64,000 bases of DNA from Stutzerimonas kunmingensis. Lineage in GTDB: Bacteria > Pseudomonadota > Gammaproteobacteria > Pseudomonadales > Pseudomonadaceae. Position numbers and translations under genes: made by a program. The stretch's first letter is position 1. Each line of letters begins with the position of its first letter. This document shows, one piece after another, positions 56,855 to 64,000 of this stretch. The notes below the pieces were generated by a model that saw nothing but the letters and a program-made list of their open reading frames with translations, made no database searches and was not told the DNA's origin. Location: positions 124,001-188,000 of the forward strand of contig NZ_PISM01000014.1 of the NCBI RefSeq assembly GCF_002929225.1. The letters are read 5' to 3'.

Positions 56855-58183
56855 ATGAAATCACTGCTGCACCCAGGCAGGGTTGTCTCGCTCGTTTTTC
56901 TCTTCGCCATTCTCTGCGGTACAGCGTTGCTGTCATTGCCCGCTGCCCAAGCCCAGGGTGAGTCGGCGCCGTGGATCACTGCCTTCTTTACCGCCGTGTC
57001 AGCGGTCAGCGTCACCGGGCTGGTGGTGGTCGACACCGGCACCTATTGGTCGACCTTCGGCCAGGTGGTAATCATGCTGCTGTTCCAGCTCGGCGGTTTC
57101 GGCATGATGACCCTGGCCACACTGCTCGGGTTGCTGGTCAACCGCTCGTTTCACCTGCGAACCAAGCTGATCGCCCAGGCCGAATCCCACGTGCTGGGGC
57201 TGGGTGACATCACCAGCGTGGCGAAGCTCGTTCTGGTGGTGACGCTGGTGATGGAGCTGGCGGTGATGCTGCTGCTCACCCTGCGCTTGCACCTGACATA
57301 CGACCTCGCCTGGGGCGATGCAGCCTGGAGCGGGCTGTTCCACGCGGTGTCGGCGTTCAACAACGCCGGGTTCTCGATTCACGGCGACGGCCTGGTCCGC
57401 TATGCCACCGATGCGCTGGTCCTGACACCGGTGATGAGCGCCATCGTGATCGGCGGGATAGGCTTTCCGGTGCTCTACGATCTGCGCAGCAAGTGGACCG
57501 ATCCGCGGCATTGGTCGCTGCACACCAAGCTGACGCTGTCCGGGACTGGGGTATTGCTGGCAGGCGGCTTCCTGGCCGTGTTGCTGTTCGAGTGGTCCAA
57601 CCCGGGCACGCTCGGCCCGATGGCCTGGGCGGACAAGATGCTCTCGGCGGCCTTCGTTTCCGTCTCGGCGCGTACAGCCGGCTTCAATGCCATCGACATC
57701 GGCGCGCTGACCCACGAGAGCTGGGCGCTGCACTATTTTCTGATGTTCATTGGCGGTGGCAGTGCCGGTACCGCGGGCGGGGTCAAGGTCGGAACAGTGG
57801 CCATCCTGGCGCTGATGGTGATCGCCGAGATTCGCGGCCGGCCCGATGTCGAGGTGTTCGGCCGTCGGGTCGGCAGTTCCGTGCAGCGCCAGGCCATTAC
57901 CGTGCTCGTGCTGGGCAGCGCGCTGGTGGTGCTGGGTACGCTGGTCATCCTGCGCGACACCGATATCCCGACCGATCAGGTCATCTTCGAAGTCATTTCG
58001 GCATTCGGCACGGTCGGCCTGTCCACCGGCATTACCGCGGACCTGCCGGAAACCAGTCAGCTCATGCTGACCCTACTGATGTATGTCGGTCGGGTCGGCA
58101 CCATCACGCTGGCCGCTTCCCTCGCACTGGGCGAGCACCGCATGCCATACCGCTATCCGGAGGAACACCCAATTGTTGGCTAA
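56855..58183 (+). CDS. ktrB: TrkH/KtrB-family potassium uptake channel subunit
   Basis: 442 residues, close to KtrB length. Four pore-helix/filter repeats are visible, each with its conserved Gly: SVTGLVVV, NNAGFSIH, RTAGFNAID and GTVGLSTG. This is the sodium- or proton-linked potassium translocating subunit. The ATG at 56855 starts at the first helix; an in-frame ATG at 56759 is unlikely. The stop overlaps the regulatory subunit gene by 11 bases. Confidence 0.92.
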   Translation: MKSLLHPGRVVSLVFLFAILCGTALLSLPAAQAQGESAPWITAFFTAVSAVSVTGLVVVDTGTYWSTFGQVVIMLLFQLGGFGMMTLATLLGLLVNRSFHLRTKLIAQAESHVLGLGDITSVAKLVLVVTLVMELAVMLLLTLRLHLTYDLAWGDAAWSGLFHAVSAFNNAGFSIHGDGLVRYATDALVLTPVMSAIVIGGIGFPVLYDLRSKWTDPRHWSLHTKLTLSGTGVLLAGGFLAVLLFEWSNPGTLGPMAWADKMLSAAFVSVSARTAGFNAIDIGALTHESWALHYFLMFIGGGSAGTAGGVKVGTVAILALMVIAEIRGRPDVEVFGRRVGSSVQRQAITVLVLGSALVVLGTLVILRDTDIPTDQVIFEVISAFGTVGLSTGITADLPETSQLMLTLLMYVGRVGTITLAASLALGEHRMPYRYPEEHPIVG

Positions 58184-58877
58184 ATTGTTGTTTTCAGAGC
58201 AGTTTTCGTTCTCTAAAGGCGACAGCGTGGTGGTCATCGGGCTGGGGCGGTTCGGCAGTTCGGTGGCGCGCTCATTGACGCGTCTGGGCCATGATGTGAT
58301 GGGTATCGATCAGGCGGCGGAGCCCGTGCATGCCTGGGCCGACCTGCTGACCCATGCGGTGCAGGCCGATTCCACCAATGTCATGGCGCTGCGGCAGCTC
58401 GGCGTCGCCGATTTTCCCCACGCGATCGTCGGCATCGGCTCCGACATGGCGGCAAGCCTGATGACCATCATGGCGCTGACCGAGCTGGGCATCAAAGACA
58501 TCTGGGTCAAGGCGCTGACGGCCGAGCACGGGCAGATCGCGACGCGGATCGGCGCGCACCATGTGGTCTATCCCGAGGCGGACATGGGCGAGCGGGTCGC
58601 CCATCTGATCTCCGGGCGGATGGTGGATTTCATCGAGTTCGACGACGGTTTCGCCATCGCCAAGATCCATGCGCCGGAACGCGTTCATAACGCGACGCTC
58701 GCCGCCGCCGGGGTGCGCGAGAAGTTCGGCGTGACCGTCGTGGGCCTCAAGCGCGCCAATGAGGATTTTCAGCATGCGACGCCCAGCACCCAGGTGCTGC
58801 CGGGTGATCTGCTGATCGTTTCGGGCCCGACCCATGACATCCAGCGTTTCGCCGGCCAGGGGCGCAAGCGAAGCTGA
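58173..58877 (+). CDS. ktrA: TrkA/KtrA-family potassium uptake regulatory subunit
   Basis: 234 residues. An RCK-N Rossmann domain (VVIGLGRFGSSVARSL near residue 20; NAD/ATP-type site) and an RCK-C domain (about 145-225) give the cytoplasmic ring that gates KtrB. Translation most likely starts at TTG 58173, which has GGAGGA eight bases upstream and lies inside the ktrB end; no ATG is suitably placed. The two form an operon. Confidence 0.9.
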   Translation: MLAKLLFSEQFSFSKGDSVVVIGLGRFGSSVARSLTRLGHDVMGIDQAAEPVHAWADLLTHAVQADSTNVMALRQLGVADFPHAIVGIGSDMAASLMTIMALTELGIKDIWVKALTAEHGQIATRIGAHHVVYPEADMGERVAHLISGRMVDFIEFDDGFAIAKIHAPERVHNATLAAAGVREKFGVTVVGLKRANEDFQHATPSTQVLPGDLLIVSGPTHDIQRFAGQGRKRS

Positions 58878-59008
58878 GGCCTGGGGCTACGCGCTCCTTT
58901 AGTGCGGCAGCCGAGAGGCGACTACGCTTCTCGGGCGGTCGAGCCTGCGATTCAGTGATCGATAGCCTGGGCTCGCTGCTTCCTTCGTTGAATTAGAGGA
59001 CGCCGAAC

Positions 59009-59398
59009 GTGAACTCATTAACCGGTGGCTGCCTGTGCGGCAACGTGCGGATCATGACGGTGGGGCAGCCTTATCGCGTCGGGATCTGCCACTGCCTGGA
59101 CTGCCGCAAGCATCATGGTGCTTTGTTCTACGCAGCTGCGGTGTTCCCGCAGGATGCGGTAACCGTCGAGGGCGATACGGCCGAATATGCCGGACGGCAT
59201 TTCTGCCCGCGCTGTGGCTCGTCGGCTTTTTCCCGCCTCGCCGATGAAATCGAGGTGCATCTCGGCGCCCTGGATGCACCCGACCAACTGAGGCCGACCT
59301 ACGAATGCTGGACCGTGCGCCGCGAAGGCTGGTTGCCAGCGTTTCCGCTCAACCGGCGCTACCAGCACGATCGCGACGACTCCAGCCGCTTCGAATGA
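59009..59398 (+). CDS. GFA-family zinc protein
   Basis: 129 residues. Zinc-binding Cys pairs of the GFA fold are all present: GGCLCGNVR at the start, CHCLDCRK, and CPRCGS at about 68-73. The family is named for glutathione-dependent formaldehyde activation, but most members have no proven reaction. The start is GTG with GAGG nearby. Its stop is 3 bases from the convergent oxidoreductase stop. Confidence 0.88.
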   Translation: MNSLTGGCLCGNVRIMTVGQPYRVGICHCLDCRKHHGALFYAAAVFPQDAVTVEGDTAEYAGRHFCPRCGSSAFSRLADEIEVHLGALDAPDQLRPTYECWTVRREGWLPAFPLNRRYQHDRDDSSRFE

Positions 59399-59401
59399 GC
59401 G

Positions 59402-61750
59402 TCATTGCCCGCTGGCGATCAGCGGCTGCTCGGTCTTTTGCGTGTTCGGCAGCACGCGAATCGCGATGAATTTCGAAGTCGGCGTGTGGCTGCGCTCGCC
59501 AAAGCTCTCCAGCGGCACCAGCGGGTTGGTTTCCGGGTAGTAGGCGGCGGCCTGGCCGGGCGGGGTGTCGTAGGCGAGCAGGGTGAAACCGCGCACGCGG
59601 CGCTCGATGCCGTCGTCCCACAGCGATAGCAGATCGACCTGCTGGCCGGCTTCCAGACCCAGTCGCTGGATGTCGGCGGGATTGACGAACACCACATCGC
59701 GCATGCCTTTTACCCCACGATAGCGATCATCCAGACCATAGAGCGTGGTGTTGTACTGATCGTGGGAGCGCAACGTCTGCAGGATCAGGTCGGCCTCCAC
59801 GCCGCCGTGGCGGGCCTGCTCGGGTAGCAGATCGGCCGGCAGCGGGTGCGCCTTGAATTCGGCGCGACCGCTGGCTGTGTTCCATTCGCGCCGGGCAGCG
59901 GCATTGCCCAGGTAGAAGCCACCAGGACGGTGCAAGCGGTGGTCGAAGCCGGTGAAACCGGGAATGGTCGCCGCGATCAGCTCGCGGATACGGGCGTAGT
60001 CCTCCACCAGCCAGAGCCAGTCCACCGGGCGCTTGCCCAGCGTGGCGGCGGCGATGCCCGCGAGGATGGCCGGCTCCGAGCGCATCTCGGCGGACGCGGG
60101 CTCGAGCTGGCCGCGGGAGGCGTGGATCATGCTGAACGAGTCTTCCACGGTGACTGCTTGCGGGCCGCAGGCCTGGCGGTCGATATCGGTGCGACCGAGA
60201 CACGGCAGGATCAGCGCGTCGCGGCCCATGGTCAGGTGGCTGCGGTTGAGCTTGGTGCTGATCTGCACGGTCAGCGCGCAGTTGCGCAACGCCTGCTGGG
60301 TGCGCGGGGTGTCCGGCGTGGCCTGGGCGAAGTTACCGCCCAGACCGATGAACACCTTGACCTGCCCGGCGAGCATGGCCTGGATGCATTCCACGGTGTT
60401 GTAGCCGGGCTGGCACGGCATCGGCAGGTCGAAATGATGCTCCAGCGCATCCAGTAGCGCGGCCGGTGGCCGTTCGTTGATGCCCATGGTGCGGTCGCCC
60501 TGTACGTTGCTGTGGCCGCGCACCGGGCAGGCGCCGGCGCCGGGCTTGCCGAGGTTGCCGCGCAACAGCAGCAGGTTGGCGATTTCCTGGATGGTCGCCA
60601 CCGAGTGACGGTGCTGGGTGATGCCCATCGCCCAGCAGACGATGGCCTTTTCGGCGTTGCGGTAGATCGCGGCCGCGTGGCGAATGGTTTCGCGGCCGAG
60701 CCCCGACTGCTGCTCGATCAGCGCCCAGGGCGTGGCTTCGACCTCGGCCAGATAGGCGTCCAGTCCGTGGCTGTGCTCAGCCAGAAACGCGTGATCGAAC
60801 ACCGCCGGCGCGCCGCTGCCCTGGGCTTCCTGCTCCCATTGCAGCAGGTACTTGGCGATGCCGCGCAGCACCGCGAGATCGCCACCGAGATTGGGCCGCA
60901 AGTAGGCGCTGTGAGTCGGCGCGTCCTGGTTGGCGAGCATCTCGATGGGCTTCTGCGGGTGCTGGAAGCGTTCCAGCCCGCGCTCGCGCAATGGATTGAA
61001 GCAGACCACCTGAGCGCCGCGCTCCACAGCCTGACGCAATGGTTCGAGCATGCGCGGATGGTTGGTGCCGGGGTTCTGGCCGAGGACGAAGATCGCATCG
61101 GCGTGATCGAAATCCTCCAGCGTCACCGTGCCCTTGCCGACGCCGATGGATTCGGTCAGGGCGACGCCGCTGGCCTCGTGGCACATGTTCGAGCAGTCGG
61201 GAAAATTGTTGGTGCCGAAGCTGCGACCGAACAGCTGGTAGAGATAAGCCGCTTCGTTGCTGGCCCGGCCGGACGTGTAGAAGGCTGCCTGGTGCGGGCT
61301 GTCCAGGCCGTTCAGGTGATGGGCGATCAGCGCAAAGGCATCGTCCCAGCTGATCGGCAGGTAGCGGTCGCTGGCGGCGTCGTAACGGACCGGTTCACTC
61401 AGGCGACCTTGGTATTCGAGCCAGTAATCGCTCTGCTGGCGTAACTGGCTGACGCTGTGGCGGGCGAAGAAGGCGGCATCCACGCGGCGGCGCGTGGCTT
61501 CCCAGTTCACTGCCTTGGCGCCGTTTTCGCAGAACTTCACCGCACCGGCCTCCGGCGAATCACCCCAGGCGCAGCCGGGGCAGTCGAAGCCGCCGTTCTG
61601 GTTGGTGCGCAGCATGGCGCGGATGTTCTTCAGCGCGTTGCCACTGCCGAGCCAGGCGCTGGCCACGCTGCGCAGCGCGCCCCAGCCGCCTGCCGGGCCG
61701 GCGTAGGGCTGGAAACGGGTGGCGGGATGGAAGCGGGACGTGCGGCTCAT
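59402..61750 (-). CDS. FdhF/YdeP-family molybdopterin oxidoreductase
   Basis: 782 residues (E. coli YdeP about 760). Formate-dehydrogenase-like molybdopterin enzyme. The N-terminal FDCPGCAWGD pair of Cys is typical of YdeP and replaces the full four-Cys Fe4S4 motif. NMCHEASG, FVLGQNPGTNHPRM and GHSNVQGDRTMG are molybdopterin-guanine-dinucleotide contacts. YdeP is linked to acid resistance in E. coli, but its reaction is unknown. The start overlaps the fdhD stop (ATGA), so the enzyme and its sulfur-transfer maturase are translated together. Confidence 0.9.
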   Translation of the reverse strand: MSRTSRFHPATRFQPYAGPAGGWGALRSVASAWLGSGNALKNIRAMLRTNQNGGFDCPGCAWGDSPEAGAVKFCENGAKAVNWEATRRRVDAAFFARHSVSQLRQQSDYWLEYQGRLSEPVRYDAASDRYLPISWDDAFALIAHHLNGLDSPHQAAFYTSGRASNEAAYLYQLFGRSFGTNNFPDCSNMCHEASGVALTESIGVGKGTVTLEDFDHADAIFVLGQNPGTNHPRMLEPLRQAVERGAQVVCFNPLRERGLERFQHPQKPIEMLANQDAPTHSAYLRPNLGGDLAVLRGIAKYLLQWEQEAQGSGAPAVFDHAFLAEHSHGLDAYLAEVEATPWALIEQQSGLGRETIRHAAAIYRNAEKAIVCWAMGITQHRHSVATIQEIANLLLLRGNLGKPGAGACPVRGHSNVQGDRTMGINERPPAALLDALEHHFDLPMPCQPGYNTVECIQAMLAGQVKVFIGLGGNFAQATPDTPRTQQALRNCALTVQISTKLNRSHLTMGRDALILPCLGRTDIDRQACGPQAVTVEDSFSMIHASRGQLEPASAEMRSEPAILAGIAAATLGKRPVDWLWLVEDYARIRELIAATIPGFTGFDHRLHRPGGFYLGNAAARREWNTASGRAEFKAHPLPADLLPEQARHGGVEADLILQTLRSHDQYNTTLYGLDDRYRGVKGMRDVVFVNPADIQRLGLEAGQQVDLLSLWDDGIERRVRGFTLLAYDTPPGQAAAYYPETNPLVPLESFGERSHTPTSKFIAIRVLPNTQKTEQPLIASGQ

Positions 61751-62550
61751 GGTTGGCATCCGTTCTGTTCGGGCAGCGCAGGTGCCGGGCTGTAGACCCG
61801 TGGCGCGCTGTGGTGGGGCAGGTGAATGAGGTTGAGGTGATGCCGACGCGCCCACTCGACGGTCAGGTGGGTCGGCGCGGACAGGCTGACCAGCGTGCCG
61901 ATGCCGGCGCGCACGGCCTTGTGGATCAGCTCCAGGCTGCAGCGGCTGGTGACCACGACGAAGCCTTCGCTCGGCGTACGGCGCTGCAGCGTCAGCGCAC
62001 CGATCAGCTTGTCCAGGGCGTTGTGCCGGCCGATGTCCTCGCGGCACAGGGCGATCTCTCCGTTGCCGTCGACATACAGCGCTGCGTGCAGTGCGCCGCT
62101 GTCGCGGGCCAGCAGCTGGGCGTTGGCGATGCGCTGGCGCAGATCGTGGAAATGCCCTTCGGGCGGCAGATCGATTGGCGAAAGTGGTACGAGCTGCGGT
62201 AATGCCTGCTCCAGCGCCTGCACACCGCACAGGCCACAACCGCTGTGGCCGGTCAATTGCCGCCGTTGCTGCTTGATGTGCCAGAACGCCCGCGGGCTCA
62301 CCTGAACTTCGGCATGCTGCGCGCTGCCATCGCCCCGCAAGCGCAGATCGCGTAGATCATCGATGCGCTCGATCAAGCCGGCGCTCAGGCTGAAGCCGAT
62401 AACGAAGTCTTCCAGGTCCAGCGGCGTCACCATCATCACGGCCTGATTGAGGCCGTTGTAGCTGATGGCCAAGGCGCATTCGTCAGCCAATGGGGCCGCG
62501 CCGAGATCCGGAGCATTGGCGCTTGGGGCGTTGAGGGTGGCGTATTGCAT
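61747..62550 (-). CDS. fdhD: Formate dehydrogenase accessory sulfurtransferase FdhD
   Basis: 267 residues. FdhD carries sulfur from IscS to the molybdenum cofactor of formate dehydrogenases. The essential CxxC is in GHSGCGLCGVQ, and DIGRHNALDKLIGAL and VTSRCSLELIHKAVRAG are family signatures. It is coupled to the YdeP-type enzyme gene and probably matures it. No typical fdh structural operon is nearby. Confidence 0.94.
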   Translation of the reverse strand: MQYATLNAPSANAPDLGAAPLADECALAISYNGLNQAVMMVTPLDLEDFVIGFSLSAGLIERIDDLRDLRLRGDGSAQHAEVQVSPRAFWHIKQQRRQLTGHSGCGLCGVQALEQALPQLVPLSPIDLPPEGHFHDLRQRIANAQLLARDSGALHAALYVDGNGEIALCREDIGRHNALDKLIGALTLQRRTPSEGFVVVTSRCSLELIHKAVRAGIGTLVSLSAPTHLTVEWARRHHLNLIHLPHHSAPRVYSPAPALPEQNGCQP

Positions 62551-62651
62551 GGCGATGGCCTGCGACAGGTCGACGCAGGGAGCCTAGGAGCGCAGGAAGT
62601 GATCGTCCAATCGCTATGTTCGATAGGGTGATCGAGCGTATCGATCGCCCG

Positions 62652-63554
62652 TCAGGGGATGGCAGGTCTTTGCCGCTGCAACAGCTCGCGCGCTTCGTTG
62701 AAACAGGCTTCGCCCAGCGCGGATCGCGGTGAGCCGCGACGCAGGATCAGCCCCAGCGGCGCGAGGGTACTGGCGTTGTCGATGGGCGTCAGGGTCAGTC
62801 GGCTGTCCAGTGCTTCGAGGCCGCTATCCAGCGGCATGATTGCGCAACACAGTCCGGCGCCTACGGCCTGCAGCAGATGATGCACGGCATCGGTCTGCAG
62901 TCGCGGTGCCAGGCTCAGGCCACGGCTACGCAGTGCGTGGTCGATGGACTGGCGAAAGTGCATGCCTCCGGTCAAAAGACCTAGCGGAAGATCGGCGAGG
63001 GCTTCCCAGCGCAGCGATGGCGCGTCGAAGCGAAAATGGCGCTCGTCATGCAACAGCCCCATGCGGGTTCCGCCGAGCGGCAGGCTGGTGAAGTGCGTGT
63101 CATCCAGCCGCTCCAGGTAGGACAGGCCGAGGTCCAGCAGATTGCGATTGAGCCGTTCGAGAATCTGATCGCTGCTGAGTGCGAACAACTCGAAGCGCAG
63201 ATTCGGGTGGCGCTCGCCGAAGGCCTGCACCAATTGCATCGGGTCGAAACCGGCCAGCGGCACCAGGCCCAGGCGCAAGGTGCCGACCAGCTGGCCACGG
63301 CAGGAGGCGGCTTCGGCCAGCAGGCCGTCCTGTGCGGCGAGCAGGCTGCGCGCCCAGGCCAGGATGCGTTCGCCTTCGGGGGTGAAGCCTTCGAAGCGCT
63401 GGCTGCGGATTACCAGTTGCAGGCCGAGTTCGTCTTCGAGGCCGCGCAGGCGCATCGACAGCGTCGGCTGGGTGACATGGCAGCGCGCCGCCGCCTGACC
63501 AAAATGACGTGTTTCATCCAGCGCCACGAGAAACTTCAGCTGCTTGATATCCAT
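62652..63554 (-). CDS. LysR-family transcriptional regulator
   Basis: 300 residues. The N-terminal helix-turn-helix (FGQAAARCHVTQPTLSMRLRGLE) and the effector-binding domain are complete. The RFEGFTPEGERIL stretch matches the CynR/HdfR-like subgroup. The ATG at 63554 is the conserved start. It lies upstream of fdhD-ydeP, with a 101-base gap and the same direction, so it may regulate them. Confidence 0.87.
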   Translation of the reverse strand: MDIKQLKFLVALDETRHFGQAAARCHVTQPTLSMRLRGLEDELGLQLVIRSQRFEGFTPEGERILAWARSLLAAQDGLLAEAASCRGQLVGTLRLGLVPLAGFDPMQLVQAFGERHPNLRFELFALSSDQILERLNRNLLDLGLSYLERLDDTHFTSLPLGGTRMGLLHDERHFRFDAPSLRWEALADLPLGLLTGGMHFRQSIDHALRSRGLSLAPRLQTDAVHHLLQAVGAGLCCAIMPLDSGLEALDSRLTLTPIDNASTLAPLGLILRRGSPRSALGEACFNEARELLQRQRPAIP

Positions 63555-63599
63555 GCCCGCTCGCCTCGAAGGTAATGCGGACGGCACCTTAGCACGCCG

Positions 63600-64000
63600 T
63601 CAGGGGGCGTCGAACAGCGGCTGCAGCCCGCTGGGCACCACGCCGGTCCAGCGTTTGAAGGCGCGGCGGAAGTTGGTGGTGTCGTTGAAGCCGAGGTGCC
63701 GCGCCACGGCCTCATTGCCGAGGCCGCGGGCCTGATAGAGGTAGAGCGCAACGTGCGTGCGCACCAGATCGAGCTGTTCCTGGAAGTGCGTGCCGTGCTT
63801 GGCCAGCTTGCGCTTGAGCGTCGCCGGGCTCATGGCGAACGCCAGCGCGACGCGCTCCAGGTTCAGCGGCTCGCGGATGTTGTCATGCAGGTATTGGTAG
63901 AACGCATCGAGAAACGCACAGGGGCCTTCCAGCGCATTGATCTGCTGCTGGCTGGCCTGCTGCGCGACCTGACCTACCGTGGCCGAAGCATCCGGCCAGG
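63600..64000 (-). CDS. AraC-family regulator, C-terminal part (5' end outside window)
   Basis: About 133 residues are visible, and the frame stays open to the right edge. The C-terminal AraC helix-turn-helix pair is clear: RVALAFAMSPATLKRKLAKHG and NEAVARHLGFNDTTNFRRAFKRWTG. The ligand domain is beyond the window, so neither effector nor target can be stated. Confidence 0.85.
   Translation of the reverse strand, partial: WPDASATVGQVAQQASQQQINALEGPCAFLDAFYQYLHDNIREPLNLERVALAFAMSPATLKRKLAKHGTHFQEQLDLVRTHVALYLYQARGLGNEAVARHLGFNDTTNFRRAFKRWTGVVPSGLQPLFDAP

Overview
The window is a gene-dense, high-GC chromosomal segment of a gammaproteobacterium, almost certainly a pseudomonad of the Stutzerimonas (Pseudomonas stutzeri) type. 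The assignment rests on fabA-fabB, selD-mnmH, DUF3859/DUF4389/DUF4892 proteins, a FliA-type promoter on a chemoreceptor gene, and a sigma-54-driven CrcZ/CrcY-family RNA. I see no prophage, insertion sequence, CRISPR array, rRNA or tRNA. The taxonomic call comes from recalled family distribution, not from a database search.

Layout. 0-5 kb: end of an amidohydrolase, a DUF3859 protein, a chemoreceptor, and SstT serine/threonine transporter. 4.4-6.2 kb: fabAB (unsaturated fatty acid synthesis), leftward. 6.6-13 kb, rightward: gpsA, DUF4389, sixA, hotdog thioesterase, two alpha/beta hydrolases, DUF4892, AI-2E-type permease; then a leftward patatin. 14-16.6 kb: selD-mnmH (tRNA 2-selenouridine) and a small lipoprotein. 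16.9-20.8 kb: MoxR/DUF58/transglutaminase operon. 21.8-25.1 kb, leftward: a redox module of an exported CPHC thioredoxin-fold protein, octaheme cytochrome c (OTR family), membrane cytochrome b and a periplasmic rhodanese, probably concerned with sulfur oxyanions.

26.6-41.8 kb is a catabolic region. Rightward: AraC regulator, HSD10-like SDR, thiolase, acyl-CoA dehydrogenase, acyl-CoA ligase and alpha-methylacyl-CoA racemase, suggesting 2-methyl-branched acyl-CoA (isoleucine-type) degradation. Leftward: mmsA, enoyl-CoA hydratase, mmsB, 3-hydroxyisobutyryl-CoA hydrolase and acyl-CoA dehydrogenase (valine pathway), with a divergent LysR gene. Between these convergent operons sits a strong candidate for a CrcY/CrcZ RNA: sigma-54 promoter, upstream GTTAC/GTAAC boxes expected for CbrB, six A-rich Hfq/Crc motif clusters and a good terminator. 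The same A-rich motifs lie next to the ribosome binding sites of several flanking catabolic genes, so the regulator RNA is embedded among its likely targets.

42-53.4 kb: DUF2892, alpha-glucan phosphorylase, endonuclease/phosphatase-family protein, a large divergent class A penicillin-binding protein, AraC-azlCD, a TIGR04211 SH3 protein and TerC. 53.7-59.4 kb: four-PAS hybrid histidine kinase, a KtrBA-type potassium uptake pair, and a GFA-family protein. 59.4-64 kb: FdhF/YdeP-type molybdopterin oxidoreductase with fdhD, a LysR regulator, and the C-terminal part of an AraC regulator that runs off the right edge.
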